A DNA stretch of 16,934 nucleotides, from the NCBI GenBank assembly GCA_964483775.1, contig CAZADA010000066.1, positions 1-16,934 on the forward strand, in the 5' to 3' direction. Origin of the DNA: CAZADA01 sp964483775. GTDB lineage: Bacteria > Pseudomonadota > Alphaproteobacteria > Caulobacterales > Maricaulaceae. Positions 1 through 7,726 of this stretch are shown piece by piece. Made by a program: the position numbers and the translations under genes. Each line of letters begins with the position of its first letter. Position 1 is the stretch's first letter. The notes under the pieces were generated by a model. The model ran no database searches. It had not been told where the DNA came from and was given only the letters and a program-made list of their open reading frames with translations.

Positions 1-111
1 CCGCTGGAACCCATCGAGGAGGGCGAACGCGTTTGGGTGCACGGCTACACCCGCATGCGCGGCGGCAAACCTATCCACGTCGATGGCCATTGGCGGCTGA
101 AGAAGGGCTAG
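1..111 (+). CDS. C-terminal tail of an unrecognised protein (5' end outside window)
   Basis: An open frame runs from the first base of the window to a TAG stop at 109-111 and gives the last 36 residues of a protein. The tail is basic and aromatic, with two similar pieces, V-H-G-Y-T-R and V-D-G-H-W-R, separated by a Gly/Lys turn. This looks like a short beta-hairpin or a degenerate repeat. I do not recognise the family and propose no function. The stop lies 31 bases before dapE on the same strand, so the two may be co-transcribed. Confidence that the frame is real rests on good codon usage, the position abutting dapE and the lack of any competing frame. Confidence 0.55.
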   Translation, partial: PLEPIEEGERVWVHGYTRMRGGKPIHVDGHWRLKKG

Positions 112-142
112 CGTTGCGCCCTCGCGCGGCTAAAGTCGGTCC

Positions 143-1330
143 ATGACTGGTTCAGCAACGCTCCTTGATCTGACCGATCCCATCGCCCTCTCCCGCGATT
201 TGATCGCGCGCCGCAGCGTCACGCCCGCCGATGACGGTGCGTTGGATGTGCTCCAAGCGGCTGCAGAAAGCCTTGGCTTTGTGTGCACGCGCCACCCCTT
301 TGGCGACGTCGACAACCTGTTCGCCAAGCGCAGCACGGGCGCGCCGGGTCCTCACCTCGCCTTCGCCGGTCACACGGACGTGGTTCCCCCAGGCCCCGAG
401 GCCGCGTGGACCAGCCCGCCCTTCGCCCCCACCGAACGCAACGGCGCCTTGTTTGGCCGCGGCGCCGCTGACATGAAGACCGCCATCGCCGCCTTCCTCG
501 CCGCCATTGCACGGGCCGCGCCGCAACGCGGGACCGTCAGCCTCCTCATCACCGGCGATGAGGAAGGCGAAGCGATTAACGGCACCAAGAAACTCATGGA
601 GGCCGTTCATCAAGCCGGTGAGCGCTTCGACCAGATCATCGTGGGTGAGCCAACCAGCCAGACCAGCGTTGGAGACGTGATCAAGAACGGCCGGCGCGGC
701 TCCTGCAACGCAGTGATCACCGTGAATGGACGCCAAGGCCACGTCGCGTATCCCGACCAAGCGGCCAATCCGATCCCCGTCCTGCTCGCCATTCTGAGCC
801 AGTTAACGGACCGCGACCTCGACCAAGGACCCGTCGCCCACTTCCAGCCTTCGAACCTGGAGGTCACATCCATCGATGTCGGCAACCTCGCGCACAATGT
901 GATTCCCGCCCACGCCACAGCCAGGCTGAACATCCGGTTCAACGTCGCCCACAAAGGCGCCGACCTCGCCACTTGGATCGCACAGACCGCCCAGCACGTC
1001 GCAGCGACCATGCCGTTCGACGGTGTGGTGGAGACCGACATTGCCGTGCCTGGAGAAGCGTTTTTGACGCCCGAGGGCCCCTTCACGCAAATGCTGCAGA
1101 ACGTCGTTGAAGCCGAGACCGGCCAGCGCCCTCACCTGGCAACCGGCGGCGGCTCCTCGGATGCGCGGTTTTTGAAGGACTACGCACCTGTCGCCGAACT
1201 CGGCCTGGTCGGCGCGACCATGCACAAAGTCGACGAGCACGTTCTCGTGCAGGACATCGAAACGCTCACGCGCATCTACGCCCGCCTCTTGAACGTCTGC
1301 TTTGACCCTGAGCCGTCCACAACGCCCTAA
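143..1330 (+). CDS. dapE: Succinyl-diaminopimelate desuccinylase
   Basis: DapE hydrolyses N-succinyl-LL-2,6-diaminopimelate to LL-diaminopimelate and succinate in the cytoplasm, in the succinylase branch of lysine and peptidoglycan synthesis. The 395-residue product has the M20 metallopeptidase pattern: His77 and Asp79 in AGHTDVVPPG, Asp110 in GRGAADMKT, the Glu140-Glu141 pair in GDEEG, Glu169 in VGEP, and His361 in ATMHKVDEH. These match the dinuclear zinc ligands and the general base. The GGGSSDARF loop is the usual GTSDARF with Ser for Thr. Length is normal, with a slightly extended C-terminus. ATG 143 is chosen because family similarity begins about residue 11 and no other start lies nearby. 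No Shine-Dalgarno is visible; TAAAGT lies six bases before the ATG, so a short or absent leader is possible. Confidence 0.96.
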   Translation: MTGSATLLDLTDPIALSRDLIARRSVTPADDGALDVLQAAAESLGFVCTRHPFGDVDNLFAKRSTGAPGPHLAFAGHTDVVPPGPEAAWTSPPFAPTERNGALFGRGAADMKTAIAAFLAAIARAAPQRGTVSLLITGDEEGEAINGTKKLMEAVHQAGERFDQIIVGEPTSQTSVGDVIKNGRRGSCNAVITVNGRQGHVAYPDQAANPIPVLLAILSQLTDRDLDQGPVAHFQPSNLEVTSIDVGNLAHNVIPAHATARLNIRFNVAHKGADLATWIAQTAQHVAATMPFDGVVETDIAVPGEAFLTPEGPFTQMLQNVVEAETGQRPHLATGGGSSDARFLKDYAPVAELGLVGATMHKVDEHVLVQDIETLTRIYARLLNVCFDPEPSTTP

Positions 1331-1382
1331 GCCAAGCGGCGATCACCCTGGCAATGCAGGACAACGCCTCGAACATAGCCGG

Positions 1383-2807
1383 TCACCGTGCAGGCAGGGC
1401 GATGAACACCACGGCCACCGTCACACCCGCCAGGCCAGCCGCCGCCCAGTAACCGGCCACGCCGCCCAGGCTGGCAAGTATCGCCGCAGCCGCAGCCACA
1501 CCGGCCATCTGGGCGATGCGCGACACTGCGTTGTTCATGCCTGAGGCCAGGCCTTCCTCGGCTTCCGATAAGCTGGACATCACCATGGCGGTCAGCGGCG
1601 CGACGAGCATGGCGAACGCCCCGCCCAGCATGGCCATCGGAGCCGCCACGCCCAGCCAGAACCCCGCATCAACGCCTAAAGCCAGTCCGCCAAACGCCAA
1701 CACGCTCAAGCTCGCCCCGCCCAACAACAAGGGTCGCGCCCCCACGCGATCAGCCATCCGCCCAAACACACGGCTCAGCATGCCAACGCCAAGCGTAAAC
1801 GGCAAAAACGCCATGCCAGCCTGGGTCGCCGTGAGGCCGCGCACCTCCACCAGCTCAAAGGGAAGGATAAAGAACACCACCGACAAAGCCGCGTAGATCG
1901 TCAACGTTGCGATGTTGAGGCCGGCGAAGCGCCGATCGGCAAACACGTGCATGGGCGTCATCGGATGGGTGGTGTGCAGTTCCCAAACTGCATACGCGCC
2001 AAGCCCGATCCCCGCCCCGGCCAACACCATAAGGGCAAGCCCCACCGACACGGGGGCGTGCGCCGCCCCGCCTTCTGCGCCGCCAAGCAAGCTCACCCCG
2101 TAGGCGAACAGGCCGAGCGCCCCAGCCAACACCACAGCGCCCACGGTATCGAACCGCCGCGGTGATCGTCGATCAGGCGGCGCAAACCGGACGATCAACA
2201 ACAGCGCAACCGCGGCAAGCGGCGGATTGAGCCAGAAGATCGCCTGCCAACCGAAGGTCTCCGTGAGCCAACCGCCAAGCACCGGGCCGCCAGCGGTGGT
2301 CAAGGCCGACGCGGCCGCCCACGCCCCGATGGCTGCATTGCGTAAGCGCTTAGGGTAGGTCGCGCCCAACAGCGCCAAGCTGGCCGGCGTCATGATCGCC
2401 GCCCCGACGCCTTGAAACACCCGCGCCATGATGAGCGTCTCAACGTTAGGCGCCATAGCGCAAGCCACAGAAGCCAGGGCAAAGGCCACGCAGCCCACGG
2501 CCAGCATGCGCGCCTTGCCATAAGCATCGGCCAGCGCGCCGCCAATGAGCGTAAGCGCCGCCAGCGCCAACACATACCCGTTGACGACCCACTGGATCGC
2601 TGCAAACCCGGCGTTGAGATCCGCCCGGAGCGCTGGCAGTGCGACGGTCAACGCTGACCCGTCAATGAACCCCATGGACGAGGCCAGGATACAGGCCGCC
2701 ATCACGCCGCGTCGCTGTGTGGGTGTGATGACCCGACCTTGCGCCTCTGGACACGGTTGAGCGGCGATCAAACCGTCTTCGCAGGCAGAGCTTAGCGGCT
2801 GGGTCAT
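1383..2807 (-). CDS. MFS transporter, DHA2 (EmrB/QacA-type) 14-helix drug efflux family
   Basis: This is a 474-residue polytopic inner-membrane protein with about 14 hydrophobic segments, starting near residue 36 after a soluble N-terminal tail. Family marks are the first-helix segment GFIDGSALTVALPAL, the motif-A loop GALADAYGKARML after helix 2, and the antiporter motif with GGPVLGG in helix 5. These point to proton-coupled export of drugs or other small hydrophobic molecules; the substrate cannot be read from the sequence. No periplasmic adaptor or outer-membrane channel gene is adjacent. The ATG lies three bases after the stop of the lipoprotein hydrolase gene and has no Shine-Dalgarno of its own, so translational coupling to that gene is likely. 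It converges on dapE, 52 bases away. Confidence 0.88.
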   Translation of the reverse strand: MTQPLSSACEDGLIAAQPCPEAQGRVITPTQRRGVMAACILASSMGFIDGSALTVALPALRADLNAGFAAIQWVVNGYVLALAALTLIGGALADAYGKARMLAVGCVAFALASVACAMAPNVETLIMARVFQGVGAAIMTPASLALLGATYPKRLRNAAIGAWAAASALTTAGGPVLGGWLTETFGWQAIFWLNPPLAAVALLLIVRFAPPDRRSPRRFDTVGAVVLAGALGLFAYGVSLLGGAEGGAAHAPVSVGLALMVLAGAGIGLGAYAVWELHTTHPMTPMHVFADRRFAGLNIATLTIYAALSVVFFILPFELVEVRGLTATQAGMAFLPFTLGVGMLSRVFGRMADRVGARPLLLGGASLSVLAFGGLALGVDAGFWLGVAAPMAMLGGAFAMLVAPLTAMVMSSLSEAEEGLASGMNNAVSRIAQMAGVAAAAAILASLGGVAGYWAAAGLAGVTVAVVFIALPAR

Positions 2808-2810
2808 GGT

Positions 2811-3770
2811 CTAGTCGCCATAGACGTTGATGGTGAAGGTGACCGAACGCGCCCGCGCCCGAGGCAACAGCGCCACCGGCAACCCGGCCTGGGTGAGGAA
2901 GGCGCTCATGACGGCGTCAAAGTCCGCCGCAAACGGGATCGTCACATGATCGGCGTCATCAAACACATGATAGGTCACATCTCGACCCTGGCGTTCGAGC
3001 TCGTCGCGCAGATTGTCGCTCAACCGTGGCGGCAAGACGCGGTCTTGGCCTGCAGCCAACACGAGGAAGGGAACGTCGACCTCACCAGCCCGCGCCGAAC
3101 TGAAGCTGCGCACTTCGGGGTCAGCGTCGACAAAGGGCTTGGCGAACCACGGCGCACCCGCGCGGATTGCATTGGTGGCCGATCCCGCAGAGGTTTCGAA
3201 CACCATCGCCGACACGCCTTTCGCCCGGCGCACCAAGTCCGAGCAGACAAAGCCGCCAAACGAATGTCCCCAAATCAGAACGGGTTGATCGGGCGACCGC
3301 TGAAACCGAGCGATTTGGGACGCCATGTGCGCCGACGCCGCCTCGAGGCTTGCAATGTCAGGCTCCCCGTCGCTGCCGCCGAAACCCGGGTAATCCCACA
3401 CCACGCCATCGCCAAATCGGGCGATGAGCCACAACACGTAGTCGCCATGTTGCGGCGTGGCGAAGGTCGATCCACCGCAGTAAATCACCAACGGAACGTC
3501 CGCTTCGGCGCGGCGCGCCAGACGATAGCTCACCGCCCCGGAGGGCGTTTGCAACACACCTTGGGTGCGCACCACGCCCGAGCCAGCCCACGCCGCCGCC
3601 GTCGCAACGTTATCCTTAAACACAACCACATCATCGATGGTCAGGGAGATGAAGCTGGACGACGACAAGTCGGGTCGCAACACATCGTCCACGCCCACCA
3701 AGCGAACGCAGCCTGTGAGCCAAACCACGCCGACAAAACAGACCAAAGTACGCAAGGTGACATGTTTCAT
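2811..3770 (-). CDS. Alpha/beta-hydrolase lipoprotein
   Basis: This 319-residue protein begins with a lipoprotein signal: a basic Met-Lys-His start, a hydrophobic stretch, and the lipobox L-T-G-C with Cys21. It should therefore be lipid-anchored in the cell envelope. The rest is a serine hydrolase of the alpha/beta fold: GHSFGG carries the nucleophile Ser170, GQDRVLPP gives Asp243, and DADHVTIP gives His275. YCGG at about 97-100 and WDYPGFGGSDG at about 125-135 fit the oxyanion-hole and strand-4 regions. The substrate is unknown; an esterase or peptidase-like lipase is possible. ATG 3770 is chosen because it puts the signal peptide first. The frame stays open upstream into truA, but that part reads as Arg/Trp-rich noise. 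The gene lies 40 bases after truA and 3 bases before the transporter. Confidence 0.85.
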   Translation of the reverse strand: MKHVTLRTLVCFVGVVWLTGCVRLVGVDDVLRPDLSSSSFISLTIDDVVVFKDNVATAAAWAGSGVVRTQGVLQTPSGAVSYRLARRAEADVPLVIYCGGSTFATPQHGDYVLWLIARFGDGVVWDYPGFGGSDGEPDIASLEAASAHMASQIARFQRSPDQPVLIWGHSFGGFVCSDLVRRAKGVSAMVFETSAGSATNAIRAGAPWFAKPFVDADPEVRSFSSARAGEVDVPFLVLAAGQDRVLPPRLSDNLRDELERQGRDVTYHVFDDADHVTIPFAADFDAVMSAFLTQAGLPVALLPRARARSVTFTINVYGD

Positions 3771-3810
3771 GCTCACCGTGTGACCGCTTGCAGCGCTTGG
3801 CGTCAAGCAC

Positions 3811-4569
3811 TCAACCCGGCGCGCCCTCATCGCCATAGCGCACCCGCACAAGGTAGAGCCCCTCCGGCGGCGCCACCGGCCCGCAGGCTGAACGCGTCTG
3901 CGCAGCCAGCGCGCGCGCCACATCGCCCACCGCCCACTTACCACGACCGACCTCCACCAACGTGCCAACGAACGATCGCACTTGGCGGTGTAAAAACGAC
4001 CGCGCCGAGCAGGTCACATGCACCTCGTCGCCAACACGCGCGGCGCTGATGTGGTCGAGTGTTTTCACAGGGCTGTCAGCCTGGCATTGAGAGTCGCGAA
4101 AGGTCGTGAAGTCATGACGGCCCACCAGCGCTTGGGCGCTCGTGTGCATGGCTTCAGCGTCAAGCGTAAACGCCGTGCGCCAGGCGCGTCCGCGGTCAAG
4201 CGCCAGCGGTGCGCGACGATCGACAAGCCGATAGAGATAGCTGCGCGCCACCGCGTCAAACCGAGCATGGAAATCACGCTCCGCGGTTTCGGCGCTCAAA
4301 ACCGCGATCGGCGCCGCACCCAAATGCGCATTCAGCGCGTCACGAACCGTGTCGTCACCGTAGGACTTAGGCAAATCAATGTGGGCGACCTGGCCGAGTG
4401 CGTGCACGCCAGCATCGGTGCGTCCCGCCCCTTGCACCGTGCAGTTCGCGCCGGTGAGCGACAACGCCGCCGCCTCCAAAGCGCCTTGAACGCTCGGCCC
4501 ATTGTCCTGGCGCTGCCAACCGACAAAGGGTCCGCCGTCATATTCGAGTGTGAGTTTATAGCGTGGCAT
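3811..4569 (-). CDS. truA: tRNA pseudouridine(38-40) synthase TruA
   Basis: TruA isomerises uridines 38-40 in the anticodon stem-loop of many tRNAs. The 252-residue product is typical in length. It starts with the expected strand YKLTLEYDGGPFVGWQRQ and carries the catalytic aspartate, Asp52, in GRTDAGVHALGQVAH. Later conserved segments are the FDAVARSYLYR strand, the FTTFRDSQCQ loop, and FLHRQVRSFVGTL near the C-terminus. The ATG at 4569 fits the family N-terminus. The gene follows the hybrid kinase by 40 bases and precedes the lipoprotein hydrolase by 40 bases, all on one strand, so it probably belongs to a longer transcript starting upstream of fmt or def. Confidence 0.96.
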   Translation of the reverse strand: MPRYKLTLEYDGGPFVGWQRQDNGPSVQGALEAAALSLTGANCTVQGAGRTDAGVHALGQVAHIDLPKSYGDDTVRDALNAHLGAAPIAVLSAETAERDFHARFDAVARSYLYRLVDRRAPLALDRGRAWRTAFTLDAEAMHTSAQALVGRHDFTTFRDSQCQADSPVKTLDHISAARVGDEVHVTCSARSFLHRQVRSFVGTLVEVGRGKWAVGDVARALAAQTRSACGPVAPPEGLYLVRVRYGDEGAPG

Positions 4570-4609
4570 AGCGCCCGCTTAGACGCGATCCGCGCCCGTA
4601 CGGCAACGC

Positions 4610-7600
4610 TCAGCCCGTCTGAGCGTCTCCCACCTCGGGTCCAGCGGTCGGCAAAGCCATCAAAGTCGCGTACAGCTTGGCCGGCTCGACGGGCTTGGGG
4701 AGCACCGCGTCCATGCCCGCGATCATGTAGTCCTGAATTTGATGGGACATGGCGTTCGCCGTCAGGCCAACGATCGGTATGCGACCACGGCGAGCTTCGG
4801 TTTCGCGTTCGCGGATCGCCCGCGTTGCGTCAACGCCGTTCATGATCGGCATTTGCACGTCCATCAACACGACATCGAAGCGTTCGTTCTCCCATGCAGT
4901 CACCGCGTCTTGCCCATTCTCGGTAAAGCGCAACACCGGCTGCATCGGCTCCAACAGCGCTTCAAGCACGCGCTGATTGTTGTGATTGTCTTCGGCGACC
5001 AATATTTTGATCGACTGGACGTCCGCGCCGTTCGAACCGGCGCCGGCATGCGTCGTGTCATCACGCCCAAGCTCGGTCTGACCGACCCGCCCCAGCGCGA
5101 CCACGAACGTGAAGGTCGAGCCAACACCTTCGGTGCTTTCAACACCGATATCGCCACCCATCAGCTCACACAGTTCTTTGCTGATCGCCAGTCCAAGGCC
5201 CGTGCCGCCATGCCGACGCGTTACCGTTTCGTCCGCCTGACTAAACGGGGTGAACAACTGAGCCTGAACCGCTTCAGACATGCCCTCGCCCGTATCGGAC
5301 ACCATAAAGCGCAATCGGGCCTGCCCAACGAGGTCAATATCCTCAGCCGTAACGCGCAGCTGCACGCGCCCCGTTTCAGTGAACTTCACAGCATTCGACA
5401 ACAAATTTCCAAGGATCTGGCGTAGGCGTGTGGGGTCGCCAACAAATCGTCCGCATGCAGATGGCGAAACATCGACGTGAAAAGAAAGGCCCTTGTCTTG
5501 CGCCCGCAGCCGGTACAGGGCATCGAGCGAAGTCAACAACTCGTCCAACTCAAACTCAGTCGCTTCGAGTTCCACCTTGCCGGCCTCGACCTTGCTGAGG
5601 TCGAGAATGTCGTTGAGGATCTTCATCAACGTGTCGCCAGACTCGCGAATGATGCCCAGGCGTTCATGTTGCGTGGCAGTCAGCTCATCACGGTCGAGCA
5701 CCGCCGCCATGCCCAAGATCGCGTTCATGGGCGTACGAATCTCGTGACTCATATTGGCCAGAAACGATGATTTAGCGCGGCTGGCGGCTTCGGCCTGTTC
5801 GACAGCTTCACGCAGTTCTGTGACATCGCTGTTGGAGCCCAAAAACCGGATCGCACGCCCGTCTCGGTCGCGAATGGCCTGCCCCTTCGAGCGCCACCAA
5901 CACCATGAACCGTCCGCGTGTAAGATCCGGTAGGTCGCATCATAGGGCGTGCCGTGTTGGATATGGGCTTGAATCAGATCTTGGGTCCGCTGGAGGTCAT
6001 CGGCATGAACACGTTGCGACCACCAGACAAAGCTACCATGACCTGGCTCTGGCCGCTCTCCAAGAAGGTCATAGTTTTGTTTGTTATAAAACACCGAGTT
6101 GGTGGCTATATCCCAATCCCAGATGCCATCATTTGAACCGTCGACAGCCAACTCGAAACGTTCTTTTTGAATACGGTAGGCTTCATCCGCACGGACTTGC
6201 TCTGTGATATCTTGAAAAATACCGAAAAGACCTACGACTTCGCCATCTTCATTGATATCGCAATCACCCTTAGAGAAGACATAACGAATCTCGCCATCCC
6301 TTCGAACCAAACGTTTTTCAAGTTGAAACGGACGTTTATTGGTGATCGCTTCACCGACAGCGTTCTCGACGTCGGGTACGTCTTCAGGGTGATAAAAGTG
6401 GATCGCTGAGGTGAGTTCGGGTTGGTACGATTCCGGCGTGACGCCGTGAATGCGGTACACTTCATCCGACCAAATGACGGTGTTCTCGATCAAATCAACG
6501 CGCCAGTGACCAAGACCGGCGACGCGCTCCGCCAATTCCAAATACGTGTTTTGACGTTTGAGTTCAGCTTCCGATTCCTTGCGCTCGTCCTCCAACCGCA
6601 CCGACCTGATGGTGTTCCCCGCCGCCAACACGAAGGGACGAAGATCGTCAACCATGGCGCCAGTGTAGCCGCTTGGCCGATTGGCCAGTCCCACCACGCC
6701 GACCAATTGGTCACGGCTCACCAACGGCAAGCCCAGATAGCTCGTTACCCCGCTATGCGCGGCTGAAGCCGCAGCTGCGCAACGATCTTCGCTGGAAACG
6801 TGGGAGAACGCAGGCTGGCCGGTGCGAACGGTTTGATCCACCAAGGCTTCCAAATCACCAAGCGCTGGGCGGCTCGCATCGCCGGCCAAGTTGTGATTTG
6901 GCCCAGCGTCAACCCGAACGTGATCGCTGACAGCGTGGGTTTTCAGAAACCGGGTCCCATCCTGGTCGCAGCAGATTTCACCGATGAAGCCATGCTCACT
7001 GTCGGTAATCGTCAACAGACCTTCAAGCAGACTACGGAACACACCGTGACTGGCGGGATCGGGCGACAACCAGTCCACGTCAGACATGGCGCTGGTGAAC
7101 AACGCAAACGCATCATGGCGTTGGCGCATATGGATCTCGGCCAGATAACCGCTCACGATCGCGGCAAGCTCGCTGAGCAAGCGGCGGTCCTCACGGGTCA
7201 GCCGCCGCTGCCTGCGATCAATGGCGCACAACGTGCCCACTTTGCTGCCGTCAGGCGTGACCAGGGGAGCGCCGGCATAAAACCGGATGAACGGCTCCCC
7301 GGTGACCAGAGGATTGTTAGCAAACCTGGGATCTTGGGCGGCGTCGGACACCTCGAAGACGCGGTCTTGGACGATGGTGTAGTTGCAAAACGCCACGTCT
7401 CGATCGGTTTGGGAACACTCAAGGCCGGTGCGCGATTTGAACCACTGGCGACCTTCATCAACCAACGACACCAGGGCGATCGGCACGTTCAGAACCGAGC
7501 TGACCAAATCTGTGATCCGGTCGAACCGCTCGTCCGGCGCAGTGTCCAAGATCTTCAACGCACGAAGCGCGCTCAGCCGACGCGCCTCATTGGAGTCGAC

Positions 7601-7612
7601 AGGAAAGGTCAT
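4610..7612 (-). CDS. Soluble hybrid sensor histidine kinase (GAF-GAF-PAS-PAS-HisKA-HATPase-REC)
   Basis: This 1000-residue protein has no membrane segment or signal peptide and should act in the cytoplasm. Domains in order: a first GAF (about 24-160), a second GAF (about 190-338), two PAS domains of the PAS_3 type (about 360-475 and 488-602), the dimerisation and phosphoacceptor domain with His623 in MSHEIRTPMN, an HATPase domain (about 720-840; N box near 736-740, DTGEGM near 773, GGTGLGLAI near 802), and a receiver domain (about 868-990). The receiver keeps the acidic pair Glu874-Asp875, the phosphoacceptor Asp918 in LMDVQMPIMNG, and Lys973. All catalytic residues for an active kinase and receiver are present. 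No response regulator or Hpt gene is adjacent, so the output is unknown. The DNA at 6061-6360, spanning the PAS junction, is markedly AT-rich. The gene sits between fmt and truA. Confidence 0.93.
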   Translation of the reverse strand: MTFPVDSNEARRLSALRALKILDTAPDERFDRITDLVSSVLNVPIALVSLVDEGRQWFKSRTGLECSQTDRDVAFCNYTIVQDRVFEVSDAAQDPRFANNPLVTGEPFIRFYAGAPLVTPDGSKVGTLCAIDRRQRRLTREDRRLLSELAAIVSGYLAEIHMRQRHDAFALFTSAMSDVDWLSPDPASHGVFRSLLEGLLTITDSEHGFIGEICCDQDGTRFLKTHAVSDHVRVDAGPNHNLAGDASRPALGDLEALVDQTVRTGQPAFSHVSSEDRCAAAASAAHSGVTSYLGLPLVSRDQLVGVVGLANRPSGYTGAMVDDLRPFVLAAGNTIRSVRLEDERKESEAELKRQNTYLELAERVAGLGHWRVDLIENTVIWSDEVYRIHGVTPESYQPELTSAIHFYHPEDVPDVENAVGEAITNKRPFQLEKRLVRRDGEIRYVFSKGDCDINEDGEVVGLFGIFQDITEQVRADEAYRIQKERFELAVDGSNDGIWDWDIATNSVFYNKQNYDLLGERPEPGHGSFVWWSQRVHADDLQRTQDLIQAHIQHGTPYDATYRILHADGSWCWWRSKGQAIRDRDGRAIRFLGSNSDVTELREAVEQAEAASRAKSSFLANMSHEIRTPMNAILGMAAVLDRDELTATQHERLGIIRESGDTLMKILNDILDLSKVEAGKVELEATEFELDELLTSLDALYRLRAQDKGLSFHVDVSPSACGRFVGDPTRLRQILGNLLSNAVKFTETGRVQLRVTAEDIDLVGQARLRFMVSDTGEGMSEAVQAQLFTPFSQADETVTRRHGGTGLGLAISKELCELMGGDIGVESTEGVGSTFTFVVALGRVGQTELGRDDTTHAGAGSNGADVQSIKILVAEDNHNNQRVLEALLEPMQPVLRFTENGQDAVTAWENERFDVVLMDVQMPIMNGVDATRAIRERETEARRGRIPIVGLTANAMSHQIQDYMIAGMDAVLPKPVEPAKLYATLMALPTAGPEVGDAQTG

Positions 7613-7642
7613 AAGCTCGCCGCCAAGGGTTTCAACACCAAT

Positions 7643-7685
7643 CCGTTAGGACGCTAACACTCATAGGTTGCGATCCCGTTAGGAC
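7643..7685. repeat. Two direct copies of CCGTTAGGAC upstream of the hybrid kinase, one forming a palindrome
   Basis: CCGTTAGGAC occurs exactly at 7643-7652 and again at 7676-7685, 33 bases start to start, about three helical turns. At the kinase-proximal copy the bases GTTAG (7645-7649) and CTAAC (7654-7658) form an inverted repeat around GACG; the distal copy lacks the right arm. The pair lies in the 114-base gap between fmt and the kinase, about 30 and 64 bases before the kinase ATG. The spacing and location suggest a regulator-binding site, but no regulator is indicated and the function is inferred. Confidence 0.45.
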
Positions 7686-7726
7686 ACGCCTCGCGACGTC
7701 CGTCCGCTCGCGGCGGGGTCAGTGCG

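Noticed and set aside
1331..1382. Bidirectional terminator between dapE and the converging transporter gene
   Set aside because: Only a four-base GCCA/TGGC pairing with a long loop is visible, and no T run follows on either strand.
3771..3810. Hairpin GCTTG-GCGT-CAAGC between truA and the lipoprotein gene as a terminator
   Set aside because: The stem is only five pairs and no T run follows on the - strand, so intrinsic termination is unlikely.
3771..3968. Extended N-terminus of the lipoprotein hydrolase reaching into truA
   Set aside because: The extra 66 residues are Arg/Trp-rich, overlap truA in another frame, and would bury the lipobox signal peptide.
6800..7657. Long + strand open frame of 285 codons opposite the hybrid kinase
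   Set aside because: It lies wholly antisense to a clear GAF-domain region, shows no domain, and is the kind of long shadow frame expected in GC-rich DNA.
7645..7658. CtrA-type binding site in the palindrome before the kinase
   Set aside because: CtrA sites are TTAA-N7-TTAA; here the half-sites read TTAG and TAAC with shorter spacing, so the match fails.
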